64,000 nt of DNA from the NCBI RefSeq assembly GCF_000005505.3, contig NC_016132.3, positions 57,922,914 to 57,986,913 on the forward strand, given 5' to 3'. The DNA is from Brachypodium distachyon (lineage: Eukaryota; Streptophyta; Magnoliopsida; Poales; Poaceae). The position numbers and the translations under genes were made by a program. Numbering within the stretch: the stretch's first letter is position 1; each line of letters opens with the position of its first letter. This document shows, one piece after another, positions 51,568 to 61,250 of this stretch. Below the pieces are notes generated by a model that saw only the letters and a program-made list of their open reading frames with translations, had not been told where the DNA came from and did not search any database.

Positions 51568-51850
51568 CCCGTAGCTCACCGGAACTCCTTCAGCTCTCCT
51601 CGTCGGAGTTCTACAAATCGACAGGACATAACAACTAAGAAGGAAGAAATGCCATTAGCACGACGACGGAGGAGAAATTGTAGAAATTTGCCCGAAGAAG
51701 AGAGGAAGAGAACTAACCCGTAGCTCACCGGAACTCCTCCAGGTCTCCTCGCTTCACTTGTTTTCTGAGTTCTACAAATCAATAAGACAGAACAACTGAG
51801 AAGGAAGAATGCCATTAACACGACGACGGAGGAGAAACTATAGAAATTAA
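51568..51850. repeat. direct duplication, two copies of about 125-135 bp, inside the Helitron
   Basis: Copy 1 (51568-51690) and copy 2 (51717-51850) share cccgtagctcaccggaactc, then gagttctacaaatc, then aatgccatta(a/g)cacgacgacg and gaggagaaa. They differ by small indels, including an added cttcacttgttttct in copy 2. Confidence 0.82.
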
Positions 51851-52604
51851 CAATTACCACAAATGTCGGAAGAGAAGAGCAGCGGAGAGGAGACTGAGCT
51901 GCAGAGCTCGTATTTGGCCTTTTTGTAGCCGCAGAAGGAATTTAAACACCGGAAGTGGGGGGAAGTGGGGTAGTTCCAGTCTACGGGGCTGATCATAGCT
52001 GACCGAGGTCGTGCACACGCACGAACTTGCAACCGCCCGTTCCACGCTCGACGCAAGTTGCCAGAACCGCGCCCTCGCACGGGACCACCGCCTTGCCTGA
52101 AGCGCCATCGCAAGGCGGCCGCCGTGCCGAAGGAGAGGAATCCCCCGCCTTGCTAGAGCCTGGAGGAGAGATGCGCGCGTGGCGACCGCCCCTCCATCTG
52201 CCCGCTTCATCTCCTCCACGAGTGCAGCGGTGGAGGCTCCGAATTCACCAGCAGCGTGGGATCCGACGGAGCAACGGCTGTGGGAGGAGGCAGCGCGGGG
52301 GGGCTGACGGGCGGACTTCAGCGAAGGAGGAGGAAGAGCGTTGGATCCGGGGGAGGAGCAGCTGTGGGAGGAAGCGGCGTGGGGAGGAGGTGGCCGGGCG
52401 GACGCTGGCGGCGGCGGAGGAACGGAGAGGGAGATAAGAGGAGCGTGGACGAAGAGGAGCGGGCGTGGTCTTTTTCATTTTTCTTTTTTTTTCGTTCACT
52501 GTTCTGTGCGGGGGGATGAACGATCTGGGACGTCCCATAGTGATCCGACGGTGCACAATGAGTGGACGGTGAGCAATGGGTAAATTGTGTGTTTATAGGT
52601 AGAG
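51851..52604. other. Helitron 5' terminal region
   Basis: GC-rich block (about 52020-52450) with open frames on both strands but no recognised domain, then the 5' terminus. Probably promoter and leader of Helitron transcripts. Confidence 0.5.
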
Positions 52605-52605
52605 A

Positions 52606-53200
52606 TTTCCGACAAAAGCATCAAAAGTGAGCAAAAGCCCAACTAACTTCTACAGAAGAAGAAAAACCGCTTCCCTCAAAAAAAGAAAAAGAAGAAAAAA
52701 CGCTAGGAAAAGAAAAACGAAGCTCTAAGAACAGAATTAAAGTTTTGCCCACCTATAATTCTAACATCTAAGAATCAAACAAAAAATCCTAAGAATTTGT
52801 GGTACAATTCTCTGAAATTTTCTATGTGCGATACCAAAAAAAGAAATGCATTCCTTCTTCATTTATGTGCACACGTTGATTAGCATTTGCCAGTTATATA
52901 AACAGAAGCACAGGAACAAGATTTTGAGTGAAACCTGAAACTGGAACTGGCAATGAGTGATGCTAGAACGACCTCCACTTTACTGGCCCAATCACCAGTC
53001 ACATTATGCATTTTCTTTTTCTTACTAACTTTACAAGTGTATCTTTTACACTGTGTCTTGGTGAACATACGATTGGACTCTAAGGTACTCACTCACAGTG
53101 ACCACAGAAGCAAGTCTCAGGTGTTTCGTAAATGAAACTGTTTAGGGTAACCAGGTTGACAACAGGATGTTAGAGCGACGCCTGTTTTCGCGGATCGCAG
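52606..53200. other. ArfGAP gene 3' flank
   Basis: A-rich, non-coding stretch between the Helitron 5' end and the stop codon of the ArfGAP gene; it should include the 3' UTR. Confidence 0.5.
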
Positions 53201-56200
53201 CTATTGAATGAGAGGGACGCACTCGAGTTCCATCTCGAGGTGGCCACGCTCGACGTTCTGAAGCCTGACTGTCACCTCCTGCTTCACCTTGCTGCCGATA
53301 ACAGAGATAGCACTGTCCCTCGGGATCCAGATGCCATCTTTTGCCAGCCATTTGTTGAGCTCGGAAGTGTCAGTGATAGTCTTGGTCTCATAGGCTCTGG
53401 CTGCAGCAACCAATGGCTGGATATTAATCTCAGCTTCCCCCATTCGATCGTCGGTGGTAAACGTGTCCTTGTCGTAGACTTGCTGCCCAGGGGATTTGAA
53501 GCAAATATTAATCCAGACCAAACAAATACTTAAAACCAAGGATCACACTTTTTAGTGATTATTTTCATTATCCCTAAAAGTAAAACATATTTACCACTTT
53601 AAGCAGAGGTATGGGATCAGGTATGGATAGAAGAAGTCTTTCATTCCACACAGGATTCAGGCTGCTCTTTATCACCTTCGTTTTCATCGACTACAGACAT
53701 GAAAAGAGAATAGGAAGTCATGGAACAAGGAACTTTGCATAACTAAAATGTGGTGTTGAACTGCTGATGAGTAGAGTTGCTTACCTGGTGTCCTAGGTTA
53801 AGGATAACATAAGGGTCGCTTGACATCACATCACGAATAGCTAAATTTGTGCCTCTTATGATATCGACCTTAATTAATCCAACAAATTCTACCATACCCA
53901 CCTCCACCTAAGACAGTAAAAATTCAAATAAAAGAACAATATTTCAAGCTAAAGTCTAAAGTGAAACATGAATTTGGGATAATATGGTCATACTGTTTTC
54001 TTTACTGGTTTGTGCTCGTGCTCTTTTCTCCTCCAGCTATTCCTGAAAGCATGGCCCAAACCATATCGATTTGAATTACTCTGCTGCTGCTGGTAATAAT
54101 AATTTTTGCCATTGCTTTGTGAAGGGCATGCAAGCTGTTGGTTAGACAAAAATTGTTGAAACTCGTATTTTCGCCTGCACATATGTAGAAAGATCATTCA
54201 TCACTAGAGCTGTGTTGGGCAAATACGAAAGAATCCTATTATGCTAGTGGATCACATAGGACACCAGAAGAGTGAGAAGTGGCTAACTCGATGTATACCG
54301 TATAAAATCACTGCGGTCATCAGCTGAGCAATCTTGCTTTGGCTTCGTGTAATTTCCAAGAAATGCCTCATATGTCATGTTTACAACAACATTTCCACCC
54401 GACTCAGCCAAAAATTCAACCTGATCATCAGTCCATTCATCTAGCTTCACTGAGACCACCTGAAATAAACAGATCTCTACTCAAACTCGAGAAACAGATA
54501 TTTAAACCACCGCATTAGATCTGCACTGGCCAACGGACTTTACTCTCACTTATTGTGTGTATTTCATGCAGAAATATTCTATAGGAAATATTAGCAAAAC
54601 TAATATTATTTTGAGATGAGGGAGACATAACATTTGGGGGTGTCAATCCAACATGTGGCTGTTATCTTTACTCTTATAATGTCATCTATTCACTCCACCA
54701 AGACTACTCATTATATTGTCAGGAAATCACTGTTATTGCCCATCTATTATATGTGGTCGATATATGAATCCCAATCCTTTGATTATATGTGATTGGATTT
54801 TTATATATTGTGAGACAATTGTTACTATTTTAGAACAATTTAGGGGATATGAGGGAGCAAACATTTAAATAAGTCATGTATATTTTTTAAAATTCTAGCA
54901 ACACGTGCATTTAGCTAGTCTTCCTTAAAAAGCCTATCGTCTACTTCTGTTTATTAAATACGCTTGCTGCTGACAAAAATTCCAATATATGTATGTGGCT
55001 GTCTGCACGCATTTCTAAAATTATAGAGTGCTGTTCTGCAGATTGGAATGGTGGCAATGGCTAGGACAAGGGAAATAGTCCTACATGCTCTAAGGGTATG
55101 TTTTACTCTTTGGTTTTAGCTCAAGTGTACCTCACAAAAAATTGGGCTAGCCAATATTTTGACTAAGGTTTTGGTTGGCCAAGATTTGGCCAATGTTGGC
55201 AAGCAAAATGAATTAAAGTAAGTCTCATGGTTACACTGACACGTTTCAGAAGGGACTGCTGGATGAGAATTTGAAAGGTCATAATCTATTTTTACTTTTC
55301 TAGACAACATATCAAATGGCTGAACCATAAAAGCATTCCAAATAAGATATGAAGCTGAAAATGGAAGGATGCCAACAACAATAGCTACCATTGGAGAGAT
55401 ATCATGGCTACCTTGGAAATGTGCACCCCAAGACTTCTATGAGCTCCAGAACACTTGATACAGATGAACACACCAAAAGTTAATGACCTGGAAACACCAC
55501 AGGCGTTGGAAGATTGAGAATAGTTTGTAACACTCGGGATACTGGGCCAATCAGAAATGTTATCTCAAAAGGAAATAGGAAAGACAGATATGGCTGTAAC
55601 ATAATTTTCGTCCAACCAAACAGGTGATATGACACAATTCAAAATCAGATACCATGAAGCAAATTGCCGTGTTGACCTTTCAGCTTGAATTCATAGTCAA
55701 GAAAATAAGTAACACCATTCAATGTTTCTCGAATATGAACCCCACAAATATAATGTCTTTTACAGTGATTTTTGTACACTGCAGAAAAGTTACCTTTGCA
55801 TTTTAGCTTTTCAGCGAGGACTCCAAGGAGTCATGGTCAACAAAAATAAGGAACATGCACTCAATATTTCTCTAAAATGAACCCGCACATATCATGGTCT
55901 TCACAGTGATCTTTATACGCTGCAAAAGAAGTTCAAAATAACTTATAGGTTCAAGGATACTTACACCCATTTTGGATCTGGAGCACCACAGTCAGCACAA
56001 CATTTGTTCGCTGGTAGGCCTAAAAGAATATCTAATTTCTCTGCAGCAGCAACTGGACCTGGCAACGATCAAGGAAGCACATTCGCTCAATAGTCAATAC
56101 AGATAACAAATCAATATGCAGCTACTTCATCTGATTATAAAGTGTACGAAGTAGAAGGGAGTTTAGCTTCATCTGTCTAGATATAGGCTGTGTTTTCGAG

Positions 56201-56659
56201 GAGTGACAGGACACATTACGCCAAGATGGTGCTTGAAACTAATACTTGCAATGCATAATTAAATCACAATGCCAGATTATTCATGATATACAGCTCGTGT
56301 TTATTTTCCATTCATGCATATTGCCATATTCTAAAAAATTCCGCAGTTTCTTTACATTGGAGAACCACTAGATAAGATGCACCTGCCTGCAAATTTCACA
56401 GCCTTGGGCTTGCAGTTCCAGATGAATGCTACGATTTTTCCCTGCTTTTCTGCAAGGAGACGATCACATTACCTGATTGATTGGCAGGGTCGCTGGTGGC
56501 CATCTTGGAACCTGTTTGACCGGAAGGGTCGCTGGTGGCCATCTTGGAACCTGTTTGATTGGCAGGGTCGCTGGTGGCCATCTTGGAACCTGGCTGATTG
56601 GCAGGGTCGCTGGTGCCCTTCTTGGAACCTGGCTGAATGAGTTGGTCGCCGGTGCTCAT
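53201..56659 (-). CDS. ArfGAP-C2 protein (AGD12/ZAC type), 399 aa, eight exons
   Basis: Exons: 56659-56473, 56058-55965, 55487-55412, 54459-54299, 54174-53994, 53907-53785, 53690-53595, 53482-53201; 1200 nt in frame, GT-AG throughout. The ArfGAP zinc finger is complete: CADC-16 residues-CIKC, with the arginine finger in [12 protein letters not shown] and [13 protein letters not shown] following. The C-terminal C2 domain begins [18 protein letters not shown] and runs through [20 protein letters not shown] and [17 protein letters not shown]. Such proteins stimulate GTP hydrolysis on ARF GTPases at Golgi/plasma-membrane sites, with the C2 domain binding phosphoinositides and calcium. Unusually, the first 62 residues (exon 1) consist of four 13-residue repeats ([12 protein letters not shown] core) in place of a short conventional N-terminus. 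Residues between the two domains are Gln/Asn-rich ([12 protein letters not shown]). Confidence 0.92.
56473..56632 (-). repeat. 39-bp coding minisatellite in ArfGAP exon 1
   Basis: Four tandem units of 39 bp encoding (P/T)GSK(M/K)(A/G)TSDP(A/S)(N/G)Q. Units 2 to 4 are nearly identical at DNA level, suggesting recent expansion or homogenisation. The array ends exactly at the exon 1 donor. Confidence 0.9.
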
Positions 56660-58634
56660 CTTGGTTGCCGCGCCACACGCTTTCCTTCAATAATCGAAGA
56701 GTGCCTCACAATTGAATAAGAGGCTACATTTCCCCTTGAATTGCAACAAGGAACACGCAAGAAACGCGACAGATTTTTCCAAAGAAACCAACCCAAATAA
56801 TCGCGAGCCCGATTTGCATTCAACCAACCCAAAGAATCGCGCGCCCGATTTCCACAAGAACACGCGCGGAAGTTAAGTTACCTTCGGGGCTGATACGGCT
56901 TCGGGCTGTCCATGAATTGCTGCGCGAAAGGATTGTGCTGCCCCTCCATCCTCTGTCCCTCTTCTTCCTCCCCCGTCCACCCACCCCCTTTGCCGCCGCT
57001 CTTATCCCCTAGCCGTGGAGACGAGAATGTGGCGACCCATTTCTCTAATCAAATCCGGATCTGGCAGGATTGGCGGGCGGCGTGCGTGCGTGCATGAGGG
57101 TCCGGCGGGGCGATTAAAGAAACGGAAGTCGCCGGCCGGCGATTTGCCGTCGAAACAATAGCTGGGCCGTATAGTTTCCTATTCACCTTGTTTATTTTCT
57201 TCCTCCTTGCGTTGAATGAGCGGAAGTATTTTTTTTCTGGTTATTATTAGGAAGCGGTGGGGACCAGCGGTCAGTGGTTGTGGTTCCGGCATTCAAAGAG
57301 AGAGTCTGTGCTGTCCTGTCCTGTCTCCCATGAGAGACAAAAACGAGTTTTCCTTCCTGTAATCAAATTCCTTTTCTCACGTATAGAAAATCAGTTTTTG
57401 CTTTTTTAGAAAAAAATCAGTTTTTGCTAAATCTGAGGTTTTGTAAACAATTGTCTAACTCGACGTCTAGACTTGGACATACAACAAGCCGGGCTCTATA
57501 AGCCCGGCAACAAAACAATGAAACCGGCTCGGCCCGGGTTTCGGAAACAAGCATTTTGGTATAAAAAGTTTCAATTGACTATTTTGGTTATAGAAAATAT
57601 ATTATTCTGGCTAAATGTCTTTAGAAAAGAAACCAAAGGCATATCTAGGGTCTCTTTTACTCGCAGGAAAAGTGCATGAAAAGGATAAGAAAATGCCATC
57701 AACGGCCTGGACATCTAAAGTATAATCAGAGATTCAGAGCCAGCAGACTAAAGGATCGTCAATCTTTTGGTTCATTGAATGTTAATAATGGACATGGTAT
57801 GATGGGAATTTGCATAAATAATAGGAGTATCAGCTCACCAAACAGGACCCATATGTGTTTATTAAGCTCTGCAAGACGTGACTTTCACCTTCGATCGCAT
57901 TTTTAGGCTGACTTGACCAAAAATCATGACCCTGAACAAATATGATTTGCTTGAGGTTAGCCCTCAGAATATGATTTTTGATTGAACGGTTGATTTACTG
58001 CCATCTTCTCCACTTCCTCTTTCGTTGATTCTCCAAGGGTACATAAGGAGATTGTTTTATTTTCCTGATGATAAAACTTGATCTTCTTGCAGTAACTTCT
58101 GGAGAGGGGAATTTGCTTCCTTGGCAATATAAACCCTGATCTTACTGAAGCAACTTGGGGGAACAGGAGATCCACAGTAAATACTTCTCGAATAATATTT
58201 TCATATTTTCCTGTCTTGTCAGCAGGTAATTCTCTTTTTTCTTACTGCTGATAAATTTCACACATAACTAAATCTGATGGTCATGCTTGATTTTTATGAG
58301 CTTGAAATATCAAAAACCTATGCTTAAAATCAGCATCCTCAAAATTTGCTCGCATTTGCAGCAGAGATTTTGACATTTGGAATATTAAAATCACTAAGCA
58401 TCCTCAAAATTTGCTCGCATTTGCTGAACTACAAAGAGCCACCCAAATCATTATTAAGTTACCGAATGGAGACCTCAAACATCACCAACAACACCAAAAA
58501 CTGAAGCCGGATAACACCAGAAACTAATCCTTCTCCTTGTTTAACCTCTCATTTTTGCACAAGGTTACAGACATTGCAGAATCATACCGAGATCCATGAC
58601 CGAAACTAGAATGCATCATCAACCTTTGCTGGAT
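56660..58634. other. ArfGAP promoter side and S40 3' flank
   Basis: Non-coding. GC-rich leader-like sequence at about 56880-57140, then AT-rich DNA. A perfect palindrome gccgggct...agcccggc sits at 57487-57507. No gene recognised in 57.2-58.6 kb. Confidence 0.5.
58333..58424. repeat. pair of 27-bp direct repeats
   Basis: An identical 27-base segment (gcatcctcaaaatttgct... ending cgcatttgc) occurs at 58333-58359 and 58398-58424, 38 bases apart, in the S40 3' flank. Confidence 0.9.
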
Positions 58635-59345
58635 CTAGTCAAGGAAGCCGGTTTGCCGAAGCACGGCGTCGCGCACACGCCGGAGGTCGCGCCCCTTGAG
58701 CGTGCGGCCGACGCCCTCGAGCATCGAGGACGGGTTCACGGGCGGGCCGCCGGCGGACGCGCGCGCCACCATCTCGTGCGGCGGCAGCATGGCCGCGCCA
58801 CCCGGGAAGAGCTCCTCGTCGTCGTCGTCCTCGGCGTCCCTCCTCCGCGGCGGCCGGACGGGCACCATCATGGGGGCTGACTGGTGGTACGGCGCCATGG
58901 GCGTCTGCTCGGCGATACGGGGCCTGGGGATGGCGCGCGTGGCGGACACGGATGGCGTGGGAGAGGACGACGCCGCGGCGGCGGCGGCGGCTGCGATGGT
59001 CGCCTTGCGGCGGAGGAGCGTCCCGGCGGTGGCCGCCGACGCCGTGGCCGAAGCCGAAGCAGCAGCCACGGCCGCCGCGCCGCTCCCGCCGCCGCTGCCG
59101 CGGGCCAGGAGCTTCCTGTCCCCGTCGTGGAGCGCGGCGAGGAGGCCGAGGCGCCCGTGCGGGACGCGGCCCGGATTCCTGGAGGCATCGGGCGGTGGGT
59201 CCGAGGAAGGGGCCGGGAAGAGAAGGTCTCCCTCGAGGAGCTCGTCGCCGGCAGAAGGGGGAGTGGCGAGGGAAGGGGACGGGGATGAGAAGAGGTCGAG
59301 GAAGCGGTCGGCCGGTGGCGAGTGGCGGGGCCGGGCGGCGTCCAT
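58635..59345 (-). CDS. S40-family senescence regulator, 236 aa, intronless
   Basis: Start taken at the ATG of MDAARPRHSPPADRF; the frame is open further upstream but only from non-ATG codons, and an AG at about 59419 could be the acceptor of an unseen upstream exon. S40-type (DUF584) landmarks: GRVPHGRLGLLAALHDGDRKLLA, LPPHEMVARASAGG and the diagnostic C-terminal block SMLEGVGRTLKGRDLRRVRDAVLRQTGF. Members of this family are nuclear or plastid-nuclear proteins linked to leaf senescence and stress; the molecular role is poorly known. The middle is low-complexity (alanine runs, Ser/Thr/Ala) and an acidic DAEDDDDEELF stretch precedes the PPHE motif. Very GC-rich, as usual for single-exon grass genes. 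Confidence 0.88.
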   Translation of the reverse strand: MDAARPRHSPPADRFLDLFSSPSPSLATPPSAGDELLEGDLLFPAPSSDPPPDASRNPGRVPHGRLGLLAALHDGDRKLLARGSGGGSGAAAVAAASASATASAATAGTLLRRKATIAAAAAAAASSSPTPSVSATRAIPRPRIAEQTPMAPYHQSAPMMVPVRPPRRRDAEDDDDEELFPGGAAMLPPHEMVARASAGGPPVNPSSMLEGVGRTLKGRDLRRVRDAVLRQTGFLD

Positions 59346-59512
59346 GGGGTCCTCCGGCCGGCGGGGGATCACGAGGTTGGGGGCGGCGTTCTTGACTTCG
59401 TCGTCATGCGGAGAGTACCTGCGAGGAATGAGTTCCAGGCGTTATTTATGGGCCGGCGGCCGGCCGGCCCGTCGAGGGCGAGGCCCAGATAAGTGGGCCC
59501 TGTAAAAATTCT

Positions 59513-59613
59513 GCTGTCACTTGTATTAAATTTGTTCAAATACGGACGTATCTACGTGTAAAAAGCGTCTATATACATGTAATATTTCGACAAGTAATTC
59601 CGGCCGGAGGAAG
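59513..59613. mobile_element. decayed Stowaway-type MITE
   Basis: The interior (acggacgtatctacgtgtaa, aaagcgtctatatacatgta) is close to the MITE at 26474-26586, and the right end ccggaggaag is followed by TA. The left terminal repeat is degraded. Confidence 0.65.
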
Positions 59614-59917
59614 TACTATAAGTTTTTTTCTTGTGTTCTCGAAAAGGATGTTTTGCTAAACATACCAGACAAGAGAACAACTATACACATTTCCATGTCA
59701 AGGATGAACTCTTAGCTGCGATAGTACGATCTACTCAACCCTGTTTAGAATTGTAGAATACGCTTTCTTTGTGTGCACAACTAACCATGGCACTGAAGAG
59801 GTTCGACGATGACTCCTCCGTTGGGTGTTGCTCATCTTGGCCTCGATCGGAGGGGAAGAAGAGGAAGAAGGGACTTTGAGTATGGATGTGGTGTGAACCA
59901 TGGGTATTTGGAGTTGT

Positions 59918-59925
59918 ATTTATAG
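59918..59925 (-). promoter_or_regulatory. TATA box without an identified gene
   Basis: TATAAATA on the minus strand, followed by a C/A-rich leader and an ATG at about 59838 that opens only 34 codons. A GTTAGT donor-like site follows. It could be an orphan promoter, a retrotransposon LTR or the first exon of an unrecognised gene. Confidence 0.35.
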
Positions 59926-60110
59926 CCTAGAGGCCTTTGTAAGTAAATGAAGGAATTTAATGAGAAATCTTCCAAGATGTGTTCCGTGAAAGGAAATCTG
60001 TGGGAGATGGATGAGAAAAGGGTAAGGGATGCAGCCTCTATCTCCACCGAATTTTCCGCCGATTCATTGAACTTGGATGGCATCAGAGCAAATTGAAGGC
60101 ACGGTCAATG

Positions 60111-60715
60111 CTCCGGGACAAAACAAAAGGTGCGTTGTAGGACGCGTGACGTTAGGGATAACGATGAATAGGACCTGTGGACCCATGAAGAGAAAAAGAA
60201 AGATAGAAGGGGGAGGGCGGGGCGGAAAGGAGGTGACGTGATTGACTTTTGCACCGGATTGTGCTCAAGCATCCGCCGAAGAGAAGAACGCAAAGCAAAA
60301 AGGAGCAAGATGGAATGGGCCGGTGAGTAGTAAGTGGGCTTTCGACTAGAAACCCAATACGGTTCCTAATATTTTTTAAAAATAATAATAATATTGCAAG
60401 AAATTGAATGTGGCCTCTATAAGTATCATTTCAAAATATTGAAAAAATCTTGTAAATCAAAATAATTATATTAAGACTATAACACATGCTGGAGGAGGAA
60501 ACAAAAGGTGCGGTTGATAGGACCGTGACGTTAGGGATAACGATGACAGATAGGACCCGTGAAGAGAACGAGGAGGGAGCGGGGCACAAAAATTAAATGG
60601 AGCAAGATGGAATGGGCTGGTGAGCAGAAAGTGGGCTTTCGATTAGAAACTCAATATGGTTCCTATTTCTTTTCTTTCATAAAAACAATATCGCAAGAAA
60701 TTGAATGTGGATCGA
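60111..60715. repeat. local direct duplication, about 300 bp and 220 bp copies
   Basis: Copy 1 (about 60111-60410) and copy 2 (about 60495-60715) share aggtgcg(g)ttg-type starts, 'cgtgacgttagggataacga', 'gagcaagatggaatgggc', 'agtgggctttcga' and 'caagaaattgaatgtgg' in the same order. Copy 2 lacks a segment of about 80 bases present in copy 1. Confidence 0.85.
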
Positions 60716-61250
60716 ATCAAAATACTGGAAAAATTGTTTACGTCGCGGTTCATGGCGAACCAGCAGTTGGAGGGCGTAGCCTCGATCTCCCGCCTCCCGG
60801 GCACACGACGACTATATATACGGATGAATACCCCGTTTGGACGCCAAGCAGCAGCGTTGTGAGCATGGACGGCGCGGGCTCGCTGCTGCCCATAACAAGA
60901 GCACAAGAGAAGTGTGCCAGATGATGCCGCGCGCTGCCGCAGCACCAGCGCTCCGGGGCAACATCGTCGCAGCCGCACTTGGGCTGGCCGGCTTTGCCTG
61001 GAGTGAGCAGCACTTGAGAGCGCCGGCTGAGAATAACAAAGTTGTACGCCTTGTGCGATAGGAAGCCGTTCTCGCCAGACTGCCCGATTGACGACCTTGA
61101 GCGCCGGCTTGAGGACGACCAAGACTCCGAGTACTGTAACCTCACGTTCGCCATGGGCCCAATGGACGACGGAGGTGCTGCTGTCCACGACTCGCGACGA
61201 GATGGTACTTACTGAGCTCCAGCGTGTAACGGGTAATAATCCCCACGTCA
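60716..61250. other. GC-rich block, unassigned
   Basis: Open for up to 130-240 codons on the minus strand in overlapping frames and for shorter lengths on the plus strand; no frame matches a family I recognise. It could be a degraded gene fragment. Confidence 0.35.

Larger units (their letters stand above)
42227..52605 (-). mobile_element. Helitron, about 10.4 kb, both termini present
   Basis: Read on the minus strand the element begins TCTCTACCTATAAACAC at 52605 and ends ...ACACCCTGCTAG at 42227. It is inserted between A (52606) and T (42226), the A^T target of Helitrons, and no target duplication or inverted repeat is present. The 3' end has the expected hairpin just before CTAG (CCGTcgcgaaccACGG, 42239-42254). 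Inside are a Rep-helicase gene (frameshifted) and an RPA70-like gene (apparently intact), both on the element's sense strand. The 5' end text (CCATTGCTCACCGTCC) resembles other grass Helitrons I know. It inserted between UMPS copy B and the ArfGAP gene without touching either. Confidence 0.88.

Noticed and set aside
52027..52520. GC-rich frames near the Helitron 5' end as a captured gene fragment
   Set aside because: Open frames exist on both strands with Arg/Gly-rich composition and no recognisable domain; more likely leader/promoter sequence.
57487..57507. Perfect palindrome as a terminator or miRNA hairpin
   Set aside because: Only an 8-bp stem with a short loop; too small for a plant miRNA precursor, and no gene ends there.
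58696..59505. 269-codon plus-strand frame opposite the S40 gene
   Set aside because: Shadow of the alanine-rich S40 coding region.
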